A stretch of DNA of 64,000 nt. It comes from Dokdonella immobilis. GTDB taxonomy: Bacteria; Pseudomonadota; Gammaproteobacteria; Xanthomonadales; Rhodanobacteraceae. Shown piece after piece: positions 27,678 to 36,223 of this stretch (its first letter is position 1; each line of letters opens with the position of its first letter). The notes below the pieces were generated by a model. That model was not told the DNA's origin. It saw only the letters and a list, made by a program, of their open reading frames with translations, and did no database searches. The DNA lies in assembly GCF_900115085.1 (NCBI RefSeq), contig NZ_FOVF01000005.1, positions 62,001 to 126,000 on the forward strand, in the 5' to 3' direction. The position numbers were made by a program, and so were the translations under genes.

Positions 27678-28871
27678 ATGCAGCGGGCAACAACAGCGAC
27701 AGCAGCAGGTTTGATGGGAGCGCTCGGCGTGATGCTGACGCTCCCTATTTCCTTTTCAGCCATTGCGGCACCCCCTCCGGGCGTGTCGCCGCGCGTCGCC
27801 ATTGCCCCGTCGACAGAAGCTGGTGTCCCCCAGCGCTGGCGAAATTATGCCCTTGCCAGCATCACGCCTGCGTTTACGTGGGCTCCAGCCGTAAAGACCG
27901 CGCCGCCGCAGGTCACCGATGACCCTGCCGGTGATACGGCGTCCGTCTCGACCCTTTATTCCTTTGGCGGATCATCCGCAGGCACGCTCAACCTGAGCGT
28001 GGCGCATTCGCTTGTCGATGGCCGCGCGCCGGCCCTGGCGAGCCCGAGGCTCGATGTCCGATCCGAATTGCCCGGCAGCGGACTGCGCAGAACCGTGATC
28101 GCGCCGTCCTATGTCAGTCGATGGGGCGACAGTGGCATGTTCGGCGTGACTGCCGTGCTTGCCTATCAGCGATTCGTCAGTCTCGGCATGGGTGAAAGTG
28201 CGTTGCGCGATGGCATTCCTCTTTGGCCTGTCGTGCCAGGCGAGTCGTCGTACGGTGCGGGCGTTCGCCTGGATGTCGGCGATCAGCTGACCAGCCGCCT
28301 CAGCTGGGGCGCCGCGTATCAGTCGCGGGTCAACATGGATGCGCTCAATTCGTTGCGTGGCGTCTATTCCGACCCCGGGCAATTCGACATTCCCTCCAGC
28401 GCCAGCGTTGGCGTGAGCTATGCCCTGACACCGGCCTTGAGTTTCGACATCGGCGTACAGCGCGTGATGTACAGCGAAGTGACGCCGTTCACCAGTCCCG
28501 CCCTGCCGAGACGCTTCCTGGCCCTGCTCGGGAGCGGCGCCAGTCCGGTGTTCGCCTGGCAGGACCTGAATGTGTATTCCGCCGGCTGGACATGGCGAAA
28601 CGACAGCTTCGGCAATCTCGAATTGCGCTATACCACGCGCCAACAGCCGTCTCCGACATCGAGTCTGCTGCGCACGGCGCTGGAGTCGACGCCGGCAGAT
28701 CGCACGATGGCCTTCGGCTACTCGCGCGACACGGGTCCCCAGTCGACCCTGAGTCTGCAGGCCGTCTATTCGAGTGCGCCGTATTTCCTCGGCCTGCCGA
28801 ACTACCGCTCGGCTGACCGCGTGACCGGCAACCGGGTCGAATACGAAGCAGCCTGGGCCTGGCGCTTCTAG
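27678..28871 (+). CDS. FadL-like outer-membrane transport protein
   Basis: From the ATG at 27678 the 397-residue product has a signal peptide (about 1-31, ending SAIAAP) and a beta-barrel pattern of alternating hydrophobic residues. It ends in Phe, as outer-membrane barrels do (AWAWRF). Stretches such as WGAAYQSRVNMDALNSLRG, FDIPSSASVGVSYALTPAL and MAFGYSRDTGPQSTLSLQ resemble the FadL/TodX hydrophobic-compound porin family. Function as a long-chain fatty acid or hydrocarbon porin is inferred. The frame is open 172 codons upstream but without homology. A REP-like element and a heptamer array follow the stop. Confidence 0.75.
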   Translation: MQRATTATAAGLMGALGVMLTLPISFSAIAAPPPGVSPRVAIAPSTEAGVPQRWRNYALASITPAFTWAPAVKTAPPQVTDDPAGDTASVSTLYSFGGSSAGTLNLSVAHSLVDGRAPALASPRLDVRSELPGSGLRRTVIAPSYVSRWGDSGMFGVTAVLAYQRFVSLGMGESALRDGIPLWPVVPGESSYGAGVRLDVGDQLTSRLSWGAAYQSRVNMDALNSLRGVYSDPGQFDIPSSASVGVSYALTPALSFDIGVQRVMYSEVTPFTSPALPRRFLALLGSGASPVFAWQDLNVYSAGWTWRNDSFGNLELRYTTRQQPSPTSSLLRTALESTPADRTMAFGYSRDTGPQSTLSLQAVYSSAPYFLGLPNYRSADRVTGNRVEYEAAWAWRF

Positions 28872-28892
28872 GCGTTGCCTTGAGGGCGGGTC

Positions 28893-28922
28893 GCAGGGGC
28901 GGGTCTGAGCCCCGCCTCTACG
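28893..28922. repeat. REP-like palindrome downstream of the FadL-like gene
   Basis: The segment reads CGCAGGGGCGGG, then a TCTGAG turn, then CCCCGCCTCTACG, a GC-rich imperfect palindrome (about 9 bp of stem, one mismatch). Similar GGGGCGGGTNTGAGCCCCGCC units recur in genomes of this order. With no T-run it is not a classical terminator, but it could block 3' exonucleases. It sits 21 bp after the FadL-like stop and 45 bp before the heptamer array. Confidence 0.55.
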
Positions 28923-28967
28923 GAACCAGGAATACGATATTCCCGATCATCCCATCGCGATTCCGAT

Positions 28968-29065
28968 CGAATCCCGAATTCCGAATCCCGAATCCCGAAT
29001 CCCGAATCCCGAATCCCGAATCCCGAATCCCGAATCCCGAATCCCGAATCCCGAATCCCGAATCC
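28968..29065. repeat. Tandem array of 14 heptamers (CGAATCC)
   Basis: Fourteen 7-bp units run without a break; one unit (28975-28981) is CGAATTC and the rest are CGAATCC. The array ends 6 bp before the stop of the PIN-PhoH gene (29072), at that gene's 3' side. Because 7 is not a multiple of 3, changes of copy number would shift any reading frame through it. The same heptamer in inverted form flanks the guaA start at 62.1 kb. Confidence 0.9.
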
Positions 29066-29071
29066 CGGCCG

Positions 29072-30466
29072 TCAAAGCACTTCCGAGGCGATGTCCGCCA
29101 GCCTCGAGCGTTCGCCGCGGCGCAGGGTCAGATGCGCGGAGTGTTCCCAGTTCTTGAACCGATCGACGGCATAGGTCAGGCCGGAGGTCGTTTCGGTCAA
29201 GTAGGGCGTATCGATCTGTTCGACGTTGCCGAGGCAGATGATCTTCGTGCCCGGGCCGGCGCGCGTAATCAGGGTCTTCATCTGCTTGGGCGTCAGGTTC
29301 TGCGCCTCGTCGACGATCACGTAGCGATTGAGGAATGTGCGGCCACGCATGAAGTTCATGGCGCGGATCTTGATCCGTGAAGCGAGCAGGTCGTTTGTTG
29401 CGGCGCGGCCCCAGGCGCCGCCTTCCTGCGGCGAGGTCAATACTTCGAGGTTGTCGGTCAACGCGCCCATCCACGGCGTCATCTTTTCTTCCTCGGTTCC
29501 GGGCAGAAAGCCGATGTCCTCGCCGACCGACACGGTGGCCCGGGTCATGATGATTTCGCGATAGCGCTGCTGGTCCATGACCTGTGCCAGGCCGGCGGCG
29601 AGGGCGAGCAGGGTCTTGCCGGTGCCAGCGGTGCCCAGCAGGCTGACGAAATCGATCTCCGGGTCCATCAGTGCATTGAGGGCGAAGTTCTGTTCGCGAT
29701 TGCGTGCCTGGATACCCCAGACCGTGTGCGAACCGCTGAAGTAGTCATCGACGATCTGCAGGATGGCCTTCTTGCCATCGAGGCTCATGACGCGCAGTTC
29801 GACCTCGTTGTCACCTGGCAGGTAGAGGAACTGGTGCGGGTGCCAATCCTCGTCGTCCGCCATGGTGACTTCGTAGTAGGTGTGTCCGCGCTCGGACCAT
29901 GAGCGAAGGTCGGAGTGGCGCTCCCAGAAATCGGCGCGAAGTTCGTTGTGTCCGGCGTACAGCAGGCTGAAATCATCGAGCGCGCGATCGTTTTCGTAAT
30001 CCTCGGCGGTGATTCCCGCGATTGAGGCCTTGATGCGCAGGTTGATGTCCTTGGTCACCAGCACCACCGGAGTCTCCGGGTGCGATTCGCAGAGGGAGAC
30101 GATCGAGGCCAGGATCAGGTTGTCCGGGAGATTGCGCTTCTTGCCGTTTCCGTTTTCGTTGGCCTGGGTCTGGAAGCGCAGCCGGCCGATCTTCGGATTC
30201 TGGTCCAGACGCAGGCCCTGCGGCAGGCGCAGGTCGAGGCCGTCGGGAATCTTGCGGGCGGTGTCGTTCTCGATCAGCTCGTTGATGAACCGGCTGACCT
30301 GGCGGGCATTGCGCGAGACTTCCGACTGTCCCTTCTTGGCGGCGTCGAGTTCCTCCAGCACCGTCATCGGAATGAAGACGTCGTGTTCCTCGAAGCGGAA
30401 CAACGATGTCGGGTCATGCATCAACACGTTGGTGTCGAGCACGTAGATGCGTTTGCCTCGGGTCAT
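29072..30466 (-). CDS. PIN-PhoH fusion protein (PhoH-family ATPase with N-terminal PIN nuclease)
   Basis: The 464-residue protein joins a PIN ribonuclease domain (about 1-150) to a PhoH P-loop ATPase (about 250-464). PIN acidic residues are visible at Asp11 (VLDTNVLMHD), Glu39 (LEELD) and Asp140 (VTKDINLR). The ATPase has Walker A GTAGTGKT (278-285), Walker B IVDEAQNLT (about 385-393) and a GDVEQ-like GNVEQID motif. This YlaK/PhoH2 type acts as an RNA helicase-nuclease in other bacteria; targets here are unknown. The ATG at 30466 starts right at the PIN core. The start lies 82 bp after the bcp stop and the array of heptamers lies at its end. Confidence 0.93.
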   Translation of the reverse strand: MTRGKRIYVLDTNVLMHDPTSLFRFEEHDVFIPMTVLEELDAAKKGQSEVSRNARQVSRFINELIENDTARKIPDGLDLRLPQGLRLDQNPKIGRLRFQTQANENGNGKKRNLPDNLILASIVSLCESHPETPVVLVTKDINLRIKASIAGITAEDYENDRALDDFSLLYAGHNELRADFWERHSDLRSWSERGHTYYEVTMADDEDWHPHQFLYLPGDNEVELRVMSLDGKKAILQIVDDYFSGSHTVWGIQARNREQNFALNALMDPEIDFVSLLGTAGTGKTLLALAAGLAQVMDQQRYREIIMTRATVSVGEDIGFLPGTEEEKMTPWMGALTDNLEVLTSPQEGGAWGRAATNDLLASRIKIRAMNFMRGRTFLNRYVIVDEAQNLTPKQMKTLITRAGPGTKIICLGNVEQIDTPYLTETTSGLTYAVDRFKNWEHSAHLTLRRGERSRLADIASEVL

Positions 30467-30548
30467 GCACGGGCCTCGATGGGAATGGGGATGCGGCCGC
30501 AGCGCGCCAGCCTGCGGGAACTTTGGATGGAACGGGGCACGAGAGCGG

Positions 30549-31025
30549 TCACGCGCCTGCGAGTTGCTCCAGCACGGCTTCGGCGTGACCCGGGACCTTC
30601 AGTCCGCGCCACTCGGCGCGCAAGACGCCCTCGGGATCGACCAGGAAGGTGCTACGCACGACACCGAGATGGCGCTTGCCGTAAAGCACCTTTTCGTGGA
30701 TCACGTCGAATGCCTTGCACCAGGTCTCGTCGACATCCGCGAGCAGCGGGAACGGCAGCCCCTGCTTCTCGCGGAAGCGGGCGTGCGAGGCGACGGAATC
30801 GCGTGAGACGCCGATGACCTCGCAGTCGAGTTTGCGGAATTTTCCGTGCAGCCTCTTGATATCGAGGGCTTCGTTGGTGCAGCCGGGCGTGGCATCCTTC
30901 GGGTAGAAGTAGATGACTACCCATTTCCCGCGCAGCGACTTCAGTTCCAGCCTGCTGCCGTCATCCAGTGTTCCGTTCAGGGCGGGCAGTCGCTTTCCGA
31001 CGCGGATCGTTGTCTTGTCGCTCAT
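30549..31025 (-). CDS. bcp: Peroxiredoxin of the Bcp/PrxQ family
   Basis: This 158-residue thiol peroxidase reduces H2O2 and organic peroxides. The peroxidatic Cys is in the FYPKDATPGCTNEA motif (about residue 46). The resolving Cys that follows five residues later in two-Cys BCPs is absent here (the sequence reads ALDIK), so the enzyme may be a 1-Cys type or use another Cys (KLDCEV or TWCKAF). The ATG at 31025 is the family start. gcvR ends 20 bp upstream on the same strand, the gcvR-bcp order seen in E. coli. Confidence 0.92.
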   Translation of the reverse strand: MSDKTTIRVGKRLPALNGTLDDGSRLELKSLRGKWVVIYFYPKDATPGCTNEALDIKRLHGKFRKLDCEVIGVSRDSVASHARFREKQGLPFPLLADVDETWCKAFDVIHEKVLYGKRHLGVVRSTFLVDPEGVLRAEWRGLKVPGHAEAVLEQLAGA

Positions 31026-31045
31026 CTGGTGCTGGCTTGCTCCAT

Positions 31046-31606
31046 TCAGAACTTCATGGGATCCATGATGGCATCGAGATTCAGACCATCGCAAAACTCG
31101 AGAAAATCGTCGCGCAATGCGGCAAGGTGCATCGTGTTCGGTATGCCGATCGTGATTTGCGCAGAAAACATGTCGGCGCCGGTCTGCATCGCCCGGTAAC
31201 GGGTCGAGTGCAACTGTTCGATGTTGATATTGTGCCCGGCGAAGAACTCGGCCAGTTGGCTGAGGATGCCGGGCTTGTCCGCGGCTATCACTTCGACCAC
31301 GTAGGGAAGGGCCGAATTCTGCTGCTGCTTGGCCGCGGTGCGGAAATGGGTCAGGCGCAACTCGCCATCCCGATCGAGCTTGGCCAGCGCGTTTTCGAGC
31401 TTGGCGATCGCATCCCAGGATCCCTGGGCGAGCACCTGCACGCTGAGTTCGGATCCGAGGGCCGCGACCCTGGCCTCGGCGACGTTGCAACCGCAGTCGG
31501 TCACGCGTTTGCTGACGGCGAACAGGGGCGAATGTTCGGGCGCGGCAAAGACGCTGATCAGCAGGTGATTGTCATTTGCGGCAGGGCGTGGCGAGCGCTC
31601 GCTCAA
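31046..31606 (-). CDS. gcvR: Glycine cleavage system transcriptional repressor, ACT-domain protein
   Basis: The protein has two ACT domains (about residues 16-85 and 96-170); GcvR represses gcv by binding GcvA when glycine is low. Stretches such as HLLISVFAAPEHS and VEVIAADKPGILSQLAEFFAGHNINIEQL are typical, including the glycine-binding loop. The TTG at 31606 gives 186 residues, close to the 190 of E. coli GcvR, and has AGGA 8 nt upstream. An ATG at 31681 in the same frame would give 25 more residues. It stands divergent from dapA, as in E. coli, and leads into bcp. Confidence 0.8.
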   Translation of the reverse strand: MSERSPRPAANDNHLLISVFAAPEHSPLFAVSKRVTDCGCNVAEARVAALGSELSVQVLAQGSWDAIAKLENALAKLDRDGELRLTHFRTAAKQQQNSALPYVVEVIAADKPGILSQLAEFFAGHNINIEQLHSTRYRAMQTGADMFSAQITIGIPNTMHLAALRDDFLEFCDGLNLDAIMDPMKF

Positions 31607-31939
31607 GGGCTGTTTTCCTGCCTGCTTCACGGCTGCAAGGATCGCGTGTAGAGGCGATTCGGGCGCGCGCTGCCGCGCCATTGATCGATGGAAATGACCC
31701 GCTTCGACTGCCTCACCCATTCCATCCTGCAATCCTCGTGGTCATCCTGCCGCCTCGGAGATCGAGGCCTGCGCGGGAGCTGGCGCATATCCGGGCGACC
31801 TTCGATTGCAGGATACTGGTCGTCCATGGGGGTCGCAAGGGAATGCCGCTGGGCGCTTGCGGCTGCCAGGACCGTCGATGGACTTCCTTCGGTCTTCACC
31901 CTAACATTCTGCGTTCCGCACGTGCGCGCCCAATCCATC
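31607..31939. other. Intergenic region between gcvR and dapA
   Basis: About 330 bp with no gene of recognised family. It must hold promoters for both directions. A TAACAT -10-like box at 31902-31907 points to dapA without a convincing -35. An alternative upstream start for gcvR (ATG at 31681) would use part of the left end. Confidence 0.4.
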
Positions 31940-32842
31940 TTGAACCTATCCGGAAGCATATGCGCCGTGGCGACGCCGTTTGGGGTCGCCGAAGACGCGC
32001 TTGACCTCGAAGCCATGGGTCGATTGATCGAGCACCAGCTGCAGGCTGGTACGCGCGGTCTCGTCATTGCTGGCTCGACCGGCGAAGGCGCGGCGCTCGA
32101 GGGCGAGGAATTTTCCGAACTGGTCGGGTTCGCGGTGCGCAAGGTTGCCGGTCGCGTGCCGGTGCTGGCCGGTACCGGGATGCAATCGACGCGAAAGACC
32201 ATCGCCCAGACCCGTCTCGCCGCTGCTGCTGGCGCCGACGCGGCCCTGGTCGTAACGCCGGCCTATGTTCGACCGACCCAGGATGGCCTCTATCGCCACT
32301 ATGTCGAAGTGGCCGAGAAGGGTGGCCTGCCGGTGATGCTCTACAATGTGCCGTCGCGCTCCGCTTGCGACCTGTTGCCGGTTACGGTGGCTCGCCTGTG
32401 CACCCATCCGGGCGTCATCGGCATCAAGGAAGCGCGTCCCGAGGCCGAGCGCATGAACGATCTGCTGGCCCTGAAGTCCGCGGATTTCTGTATTTTTTCG
32501 GGCGACGACCCGACCTGCGCACGCGCCATTGCCGCTGGCGCGGACGGCGTCATCTCGGTGGCTGCCAATGTCGCGCCGGCGGCCATGCAGGGCTTGTGCC
32601 TCGCTGCTGCCGACGGGCGGGGCGAGGACGCAGCGAATGCCGATCGCGCCTTGCAGGGCTTGTACGACCTGCTCGGCGTGGAGCCGAATCCGATTCCGGT
32701 CAAGTGGTGTCTCGAGCAACTGGGATTCTGCGCCAATCACCTGCGACTTCCGCTGGTCCCGCTGAGCGCGGCGTATCATGCGCAAGGCAAACGCGTGCTT
32801 TTCGAGCTCGGCTTGATCCAATCGGCGCAGGCGCATGCCTGA
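31940..32842 (+). CDS. dapA: 4-hydroxy-tetrahydrodipicolinate synthase
   Basis: DapA condenses pyruvate with aspartate semialdehyde, the first step of the lysine/diaminopimelate branch. The 300-residue protein has the Schiff-base Lys163 in GIKEA, Tyr135 in LYNVPSR, Arg140 and the GSTGEGAAL loop (45-53; Ser-Thr in place of the usual Thr-Thr). The TTG at 31940 gives MNLSGSI, which lines up with the MFTGSI start of E. coli; an in-frame GTG at 31922 is an alternative. bamC follows 29 bp later, the order known as dapA-nlpB(dapX). Confidence 0.93.
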   Translation: MNLSGSICAVATPFGVAEDALDLEAMGRLIEHQLQAGTRGLVIAGSTGEGAALEGEEFSELVGFAVRKVAGRVPVLAGTGMQSTRKTIAQTRLAAAAGADAALVVTPAYVRPTQDGLYRHYVEVAEKGGLPVMLYNVPSRSACDLLPVTVARLCTHPGVIGIKEARPEAERMNDLLALKSADFCIFSGDDPTCARAIAAGADGVISVAANVAPAAMQGLCLAAADGRGEDAANADRALQGLYDLLGVEPNPIPVKWCLEQLGFCANHLRLPLVPLSAAYHAQGKRVLFELGLIQSAQAHA

Positions 32843-32871
32843 TCCGATTCCATGACTACGGAACCAAGAAA

Positions 32872-33507
32872 GTGAACAGAACGATTTCCATAGCTTTCGG
32901 CGCCATTGCCGCGCTGACCCTGCTGGGCGGCTGCAGTTACATCCGCTCCAAGTTCGGCGCCGGCAAGGACGATGTCTACCGGAACAGCACGCAAGCCCGG
33001 CCGCTCGAAGTGCCACCGGACCTCGATGCGCCGAACCGGAGCGGTACCCTGGTCATTCCCGAACCGAGTGCGGCGAACGTCGCCGGGCCTGTCGATGCCA
33101 GCGCGCCTGATGCGGTCATCACGCCCAACGCGGCACCGCCGCTGGCGGCCGCCGCCACTGCCGGCGGCGACGGGCTGCAGGTCGCGGATACGCTTGCAAA
33201 CACCTGGCGACGGGTCGGCCTGGCCCTCGAGCGGTCGGGGGTGGCCACGGTCCAGTCCAGCGACGAAGCCACGCGCAGCTACGACATTCGCACCACGGGC
33301 GTGACCACGCAGTCTCCGGGCTGGTTCAAGCGCGCCGTGACGCTCGGCATGGCGCGCGACAAGAAGGTCTCGACGCCGGTCAACCTGCGCGTGCGCGTCG
33401 GCGGCACCGATGGTGCGAGTTCGGTCATCATCGAAGGTGCGTCGACCGCTTCGGATATCAACGCCGCGCGGCAGGTGCTGGACACCTTGCGCCAGCGCAT
33501 GAACTGA
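32872..33507 (+). CDS. bamC: Outer-membrane lipoprotein BamC (NlpB/DapX-like)
   Basis: The 211-residue lipoprotein has a signal peptide with lipobox LGGC (Cys21). A flexible Pro/Ala-rich stretch (about 40-95) is followed by one helix-grip-like domain (about 98-211) with LANTWRRVGLALERSG and a basic loop. BamC is a non-essential part of the BAM complex that inserts barrel proteins; E. coli BamC has two such domains and is longer, so this is a single-domain form. The GTG at 32872 is preceded by AAGAAA only. Position directly after dapA supports the identification. Confidence 0.75.
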   Translation: MNRTISIAFGAIAALTLLGGCSYIRSKFGAGKDDVYRNSTQARPLEVPPDLDAPNRSGTLVIPEPSAANVAGPVDASAPDAVITPNAAPPLAAAATAGGDGLQVADTLANTWRRVGLALERSGVATVQSSDEATRSYDIRTTGVTTQSPGWFKRAVTLGMARDKKVSTPVNLRVRVGGTDGASSVIIEGASTASDINAARQVLDTLRQRMN

Positions 33508-33617
33508 ATCAGCGGGGTGATCGATCGTGCCCTGCTTGCAGTCACGCCCTTGCAGTCACGCCGCCCGCTGCCGGGCCAATCTGTCCGGCCACGGCCTGGC
33601 GCCGTGGGTAGCGGGGA

Positions 33618-33941
33618 TCAGCGTTCCAGAAGCTTGAGCTTGTCCGGCTTGCCTTCCCATTCCTTGGCATCTTCCGGTGCATCCTTGCGCTCGGTCAGCA
33701 CCGGCCAGAGCTGCGAGAGATCGGCGTTGAGCTGGATGAAGGCTTCCTGTCCGGCGGGCACGTCATCCTCGGGATAGATCGCGGAGATCGGACACTCCGG
33801 TTCGCAAAGGGTGCAGTCGATGCACTCTTCCGGATCGATGACGAGGAAGTTCGGCCCTTCGTGAAAGCAGTCGACCGGGCAGACCTCGACGCAGTCGGTG
33901 TATTTGCACTTGATGCAGTTTTCGGTGACGACGAAGGGCAT
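33618..33941 (-). CDS. fdxA: 7Fe ferredoxin
   Basis: This 107-residue ferredoxin binds one [3Fe-4S] and one [4Fe-4S] cluster. Cys residues are in [17 protein letters not shown] (9-25) and [12 protein letters not shown] (40-51), with the C-terminal extension rich in Glu, Lys and Leu that is usual for FdxA. It is an electron carrier in the cytosol. It lies 81 bp downstream of tRNA-Glu on the same strand; since I see no clear terminator between them, they may be co-transcribed. Confidence 0.93.
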   Translation of the reverse strand: MPFVVTENCIKCKYTDCVEVCPVDCFHEGPNFLVIDPEECIDCTLCEPECPISAIYPEDDVPAGQEAFIQLNADLSQLWPVLTERKDAPEDAKEWEGKPDKLKLLER

Positions 33942-34022
33942 GGGTCGGGCCGTTTTTCTGGAATGCGCGGCCCGTTGCCGGGGCCGCCGGACTCCCGTAT
34001 TTCGGGGCGTTCGCGCCCGGTT

Positions 34023-34098
34023 TGGCGCTCCCTACGAGGTTCGAACTCGTGTTCCCGCCTTGAGAGGGCGGTGTCCTGGACCACTAGACGAAGGGAGC
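34023..34098 (-). tRNA. tRNA-Glu (anticodon CTC)
   Basis: The complement folds as a 76-nt cloverleaf with an encoded CCA end. The acceptor GCTCCCT pairs with AGGGAGC. The anticodon stem CCGCC/GGCGG encloses the loop CTCTCAA, so the anticodon is CTC and reads GAG. The T arm is ACGAG-TTCGAAC-CTCGT. The sequence closely follows bacterial tRNA-Glu, including the ACACCGCC region. Confidence 0.96.
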
Positions 34099-34128
34099 GG
34101 TGTTTGGGACAAACCGCACGGGGCGCGT

Positions 34129-34156
34129 AGTATAACGAATTCCTAACTGGCTACAA
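34129..34156 (-). promoter_or_regulatory. Promoter of tRNA-Glu
   Basis: Read on the minus strand, TTGTAG (34156-34151) is 16 bp from TATACT (34134-34129, 5 of 6 consensus bases). The bases following the -10 box, CGCGCCCCG, make a GC-rich discriminator, which is the hallmark of stringently controlled tRNA and rRNA promoters. The tRNA begins 30 nt downstream of the -10 box. Confidence 0.65.
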
Positions 34157-34195
34157 TTGCCGAGCGATGCCTTTGAACCCTATTGTGATCACTGA

Positions 34196-35587
34196 ATGAA
34201 CCGGACCGCATCGTCTGCACTGGAAGCCGATTCCGACCCCTCGAAACTCGTTCCGCGCATCATTCCCCGCGCCGAACATGGTATTTCGCGCAAGAACATT
34301 TCCAATGGCGCGCTGCGCGTCCTGTACCGGTTGCACGAAGCCGGATACAAGGCGTTCCTCGTCGGCGGAGCGGTGCGCGACCTGCTCCTCGGCGGCCACC
34401 CGAAGGACTTCGACATCGCCACCGATGCGACGCCGGAACAGACCCGGGCGCTGTTTCGCAACTGCCGGCTGATCGGCCGTCGTTTTCGCCTCGCCCATGT
34501 CGTATTCGGCCGTGAAATCGTCGAGGTGGCGACCTTCCGCGGCATCGGGGAAGTCGGCGACAGCGACCGCCACGTGGTCGACGGACGTATCGTTCGCGAT
34601 AACGTCTACGGCAGCATCGAGGAGGATGCGATTCGCCGCGATTTCACGATCAACGCGCTCTACTACGACATCGCCGACTTCAGCGTGCGCGACTACGTCG
34701 GCGGTATCGCCGATCTGCAGCAGCGCACGATGCGCCTGATCGGTGACCCGGAACAGCGTTATCGCGAAGATCCGGTGCGCATGCTCAGGGCGGCGCGTCT
34801 CGCGGCCAAGCTCGATTTCACGCTTGCCGCGGAAACCGAGGCGCCGATCGCCGAACTGGCGCCGCTGCTGGCCGACGTCGCGCCGGCGCGGCTGTTCGAC
34901 GAGTCGCTCAAGCTGTTTCTCTCCGGGCACGGCCTCGAGAGCCTGCGCCGCCTGCACAACCTCGGCCTGCTCGGGCAGATCTTTCCGGCCACGGCGGGCG
35001 CACTGGCCGGTCCCGAAAGCGCGCGCTTCGGACGCCTGCTCGGCTACACCTTCACCAGTACCGACGAACGCATCCGCAGCGACAAGCCGGTGACTCCGGC
35101 CTTCCTGTTCGCGGCGATGCTATGGGAGCCCGTGCGCAGCCTGGCCGATCGCCTGATTGCCGATGGCACCGATGCATCAGTGGCCTGGACCGCAGCGGTC
35201 GACCGGGTCATGCACCAGCAGGCGGCACGGATCGCGATTCCGAAGCGGTTCGCGATCGCCATGGAGGAGATCTGGTCGTTGCAGCCACGCTTCGAGCAGC
35301 GCCAGAAGAAGCGCGTGATGCGCCTGCTCGCGCATCCGAAGTTCCGCGCCGCCTACGATTTCCTCGTGATCCGTTCCCACGATGAGCCCGAGCTCAAGGC
35401 GCAGGTCGAGTGGTGGACCGAAGCCCAGGCGCTGGATTCGCAGCACCTGACCGAACGGCTCGCGACGGCCCCGGTCGCGCACGCCGATTCCGAGCCCGGA
35501 ACGAAGCGCAAGCGGCCGCGCCGGCGCCGGCGCAAGCGTGGAGGAGCGGATTCATCGGACGCTTCCGCGGAGTCCGCATCGGAGTGA
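34196..35587 (+). CDS. pcnB: Poly(A) polymerase I
   Basis: PcnB adds poly(A) tails to RNA 3' ends, marking them for decay. The 463-residue protein has the class II nucleotidyltransferase motif LVGGAVRDLLLGGHPKDFDIATDA (about 55-78) with the Asp pair, the FRLAHVVFG loop, and the FTINALYYD and RYREDPVRMLRAARLAAK stretches. A very basic C-terminal tail (about 440-455, KRKRPRRRRRKRGG) is typical for RNA binding and membrane-linked PAP I; this distinguishes it from CCA-adding enzyme. The stop overlaps the folK start by GTGA, as pcnB-folK in E. coli. Confidence 0.95.
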   Translation: MNRTASSALEADSDPSKLVPRIIPRAEHGISRKNISNGALRVLYRLHEAGYKAFLVGGAVRDLLLGGHPKDFDIATDATPEQTRALFRNCRLIGRRFRLAHVVFGREIVEVATFRGIGEVGDSDRHVVDGRIVRDNVYGSIEEDAIRRDFTINALYYDIADFSVRDYVGGIADLQQRTMRLIGDPEQRYREDPVRMLRAARLAAKLDFTLAAETEAPIAELAPLLADVAPARLFDESLKLFLSGHGLESLRRLHNLGLLGQIFPATAGALAGPESARFGRLLGYTFTSTDERIRSDKPVTPAFLFAAMLWEPVRSLADRLIADGTDASVAWTAAVDRVMHQQAARIAIPKRFAIAMEEIWSLQPRFEQRQKKRVMRLLAHPKFRAAYDFLVIRSHDEPELKAQVEWWTEAQALDSQHLTERLATAPVAHADSEPGTKRKRPRRRRRKRGGADSSDASAESASE

Positions 35588-36072
35588 GTGCGGTCATCGC
35601 CTACATCGGGCTTGGCAGCAACCAGGAAGACCCCGCGCGGCAATTGCAATCCGCATTCCATGGCCTTTCGGCCTTGCGCGACACGCGACTGCTGCGACGC
35701 TCTGGCGTCTATCGGACCCCACCCTGGGGCCTGGCCGAGCAGCCCGATTTTCTCAATGCCGTCGCCGAACTCGAAACGCGGCTGTCGGCGCGCGAACTGC
35801 TCGGCGGCTTGCTCGATATCGAAAGTCGGGCAGGGCGGAGGCGCGCCGGACCGCGCTGGGGACCGCGTTCGATCGATCTCGACCTGCTGCTCTACGGAGA
35901 CCGCCGCATCGACGAGGACGGCTTGGTCATACCGCATCCGCGCATGGCCGAACGCGCCTTCGTGCTGCTGCCCCTGGCCGAGTTGGCCCCGGCGCTGGAT
36001 ATTCCGGGGATTGGCACGCCGGCCCGGCTGCTCGAGCGGATCGATGCGACGGGCTGCACGCGGCTCGATTGA
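35584..36072 (+). CDS. folK: 2-amino-4-hydroxy-6-hydroxymethyldihydropteridine pyrophosphokinase
   Basis: FolK transfers pyrophosphate from ATP to the pterin precursor in folate synthesis. The 162-residue protein has AYIGLGSN (5-12), the PPWG loop, GPRWGPRSIDLDLLLYG (about 94-110) with the metal-binding Asp pair, and PHPRMAERAFVLLPLAEL. The GTG at 35584 overlaps the pcnB stop (GTGA). Upstream open frame is a shadow of pcnB. panB follows after 151 bp, giving the pcnB-folK-panB-panC order of gammaproteobacteria. Confidence 0.95.
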   Translation: MSAVIAYIGLGSNQEDPARQLQSAFHGLSALRDTRLLRRSGVYRTPPWGLAEQPDFLNAVAELETRLSARELLGGLLDIESRAGRRRAGPRWGPRSIDLDLLLYGDRRIDEDGLVIPHPRMAERAFVLLPLAELAPALDIPGIGTPARLLERIDATGCTRLD

Positions 36073-36223
36073 CTGGCCGGCGTGGCAAACCGCACTTCGT
36101 CGACGCGCTCGGGCCCAATGCAGGCCAGCGATGCTGATCGGTCCGCCCGAGCCGGGTTAGGATAGCGCCTGGACCTCGACCACCCGCCGGGCCTTGCGCG
36201 CCGGCCCAGACATTCCCGATCCG

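Noticed and set aside
28893-29065. A CRISPR array in the repeat-rich stretch beside phoH
   Set aside because: The repeats are contiguous 7-mers without spacers and no cas genes are near.
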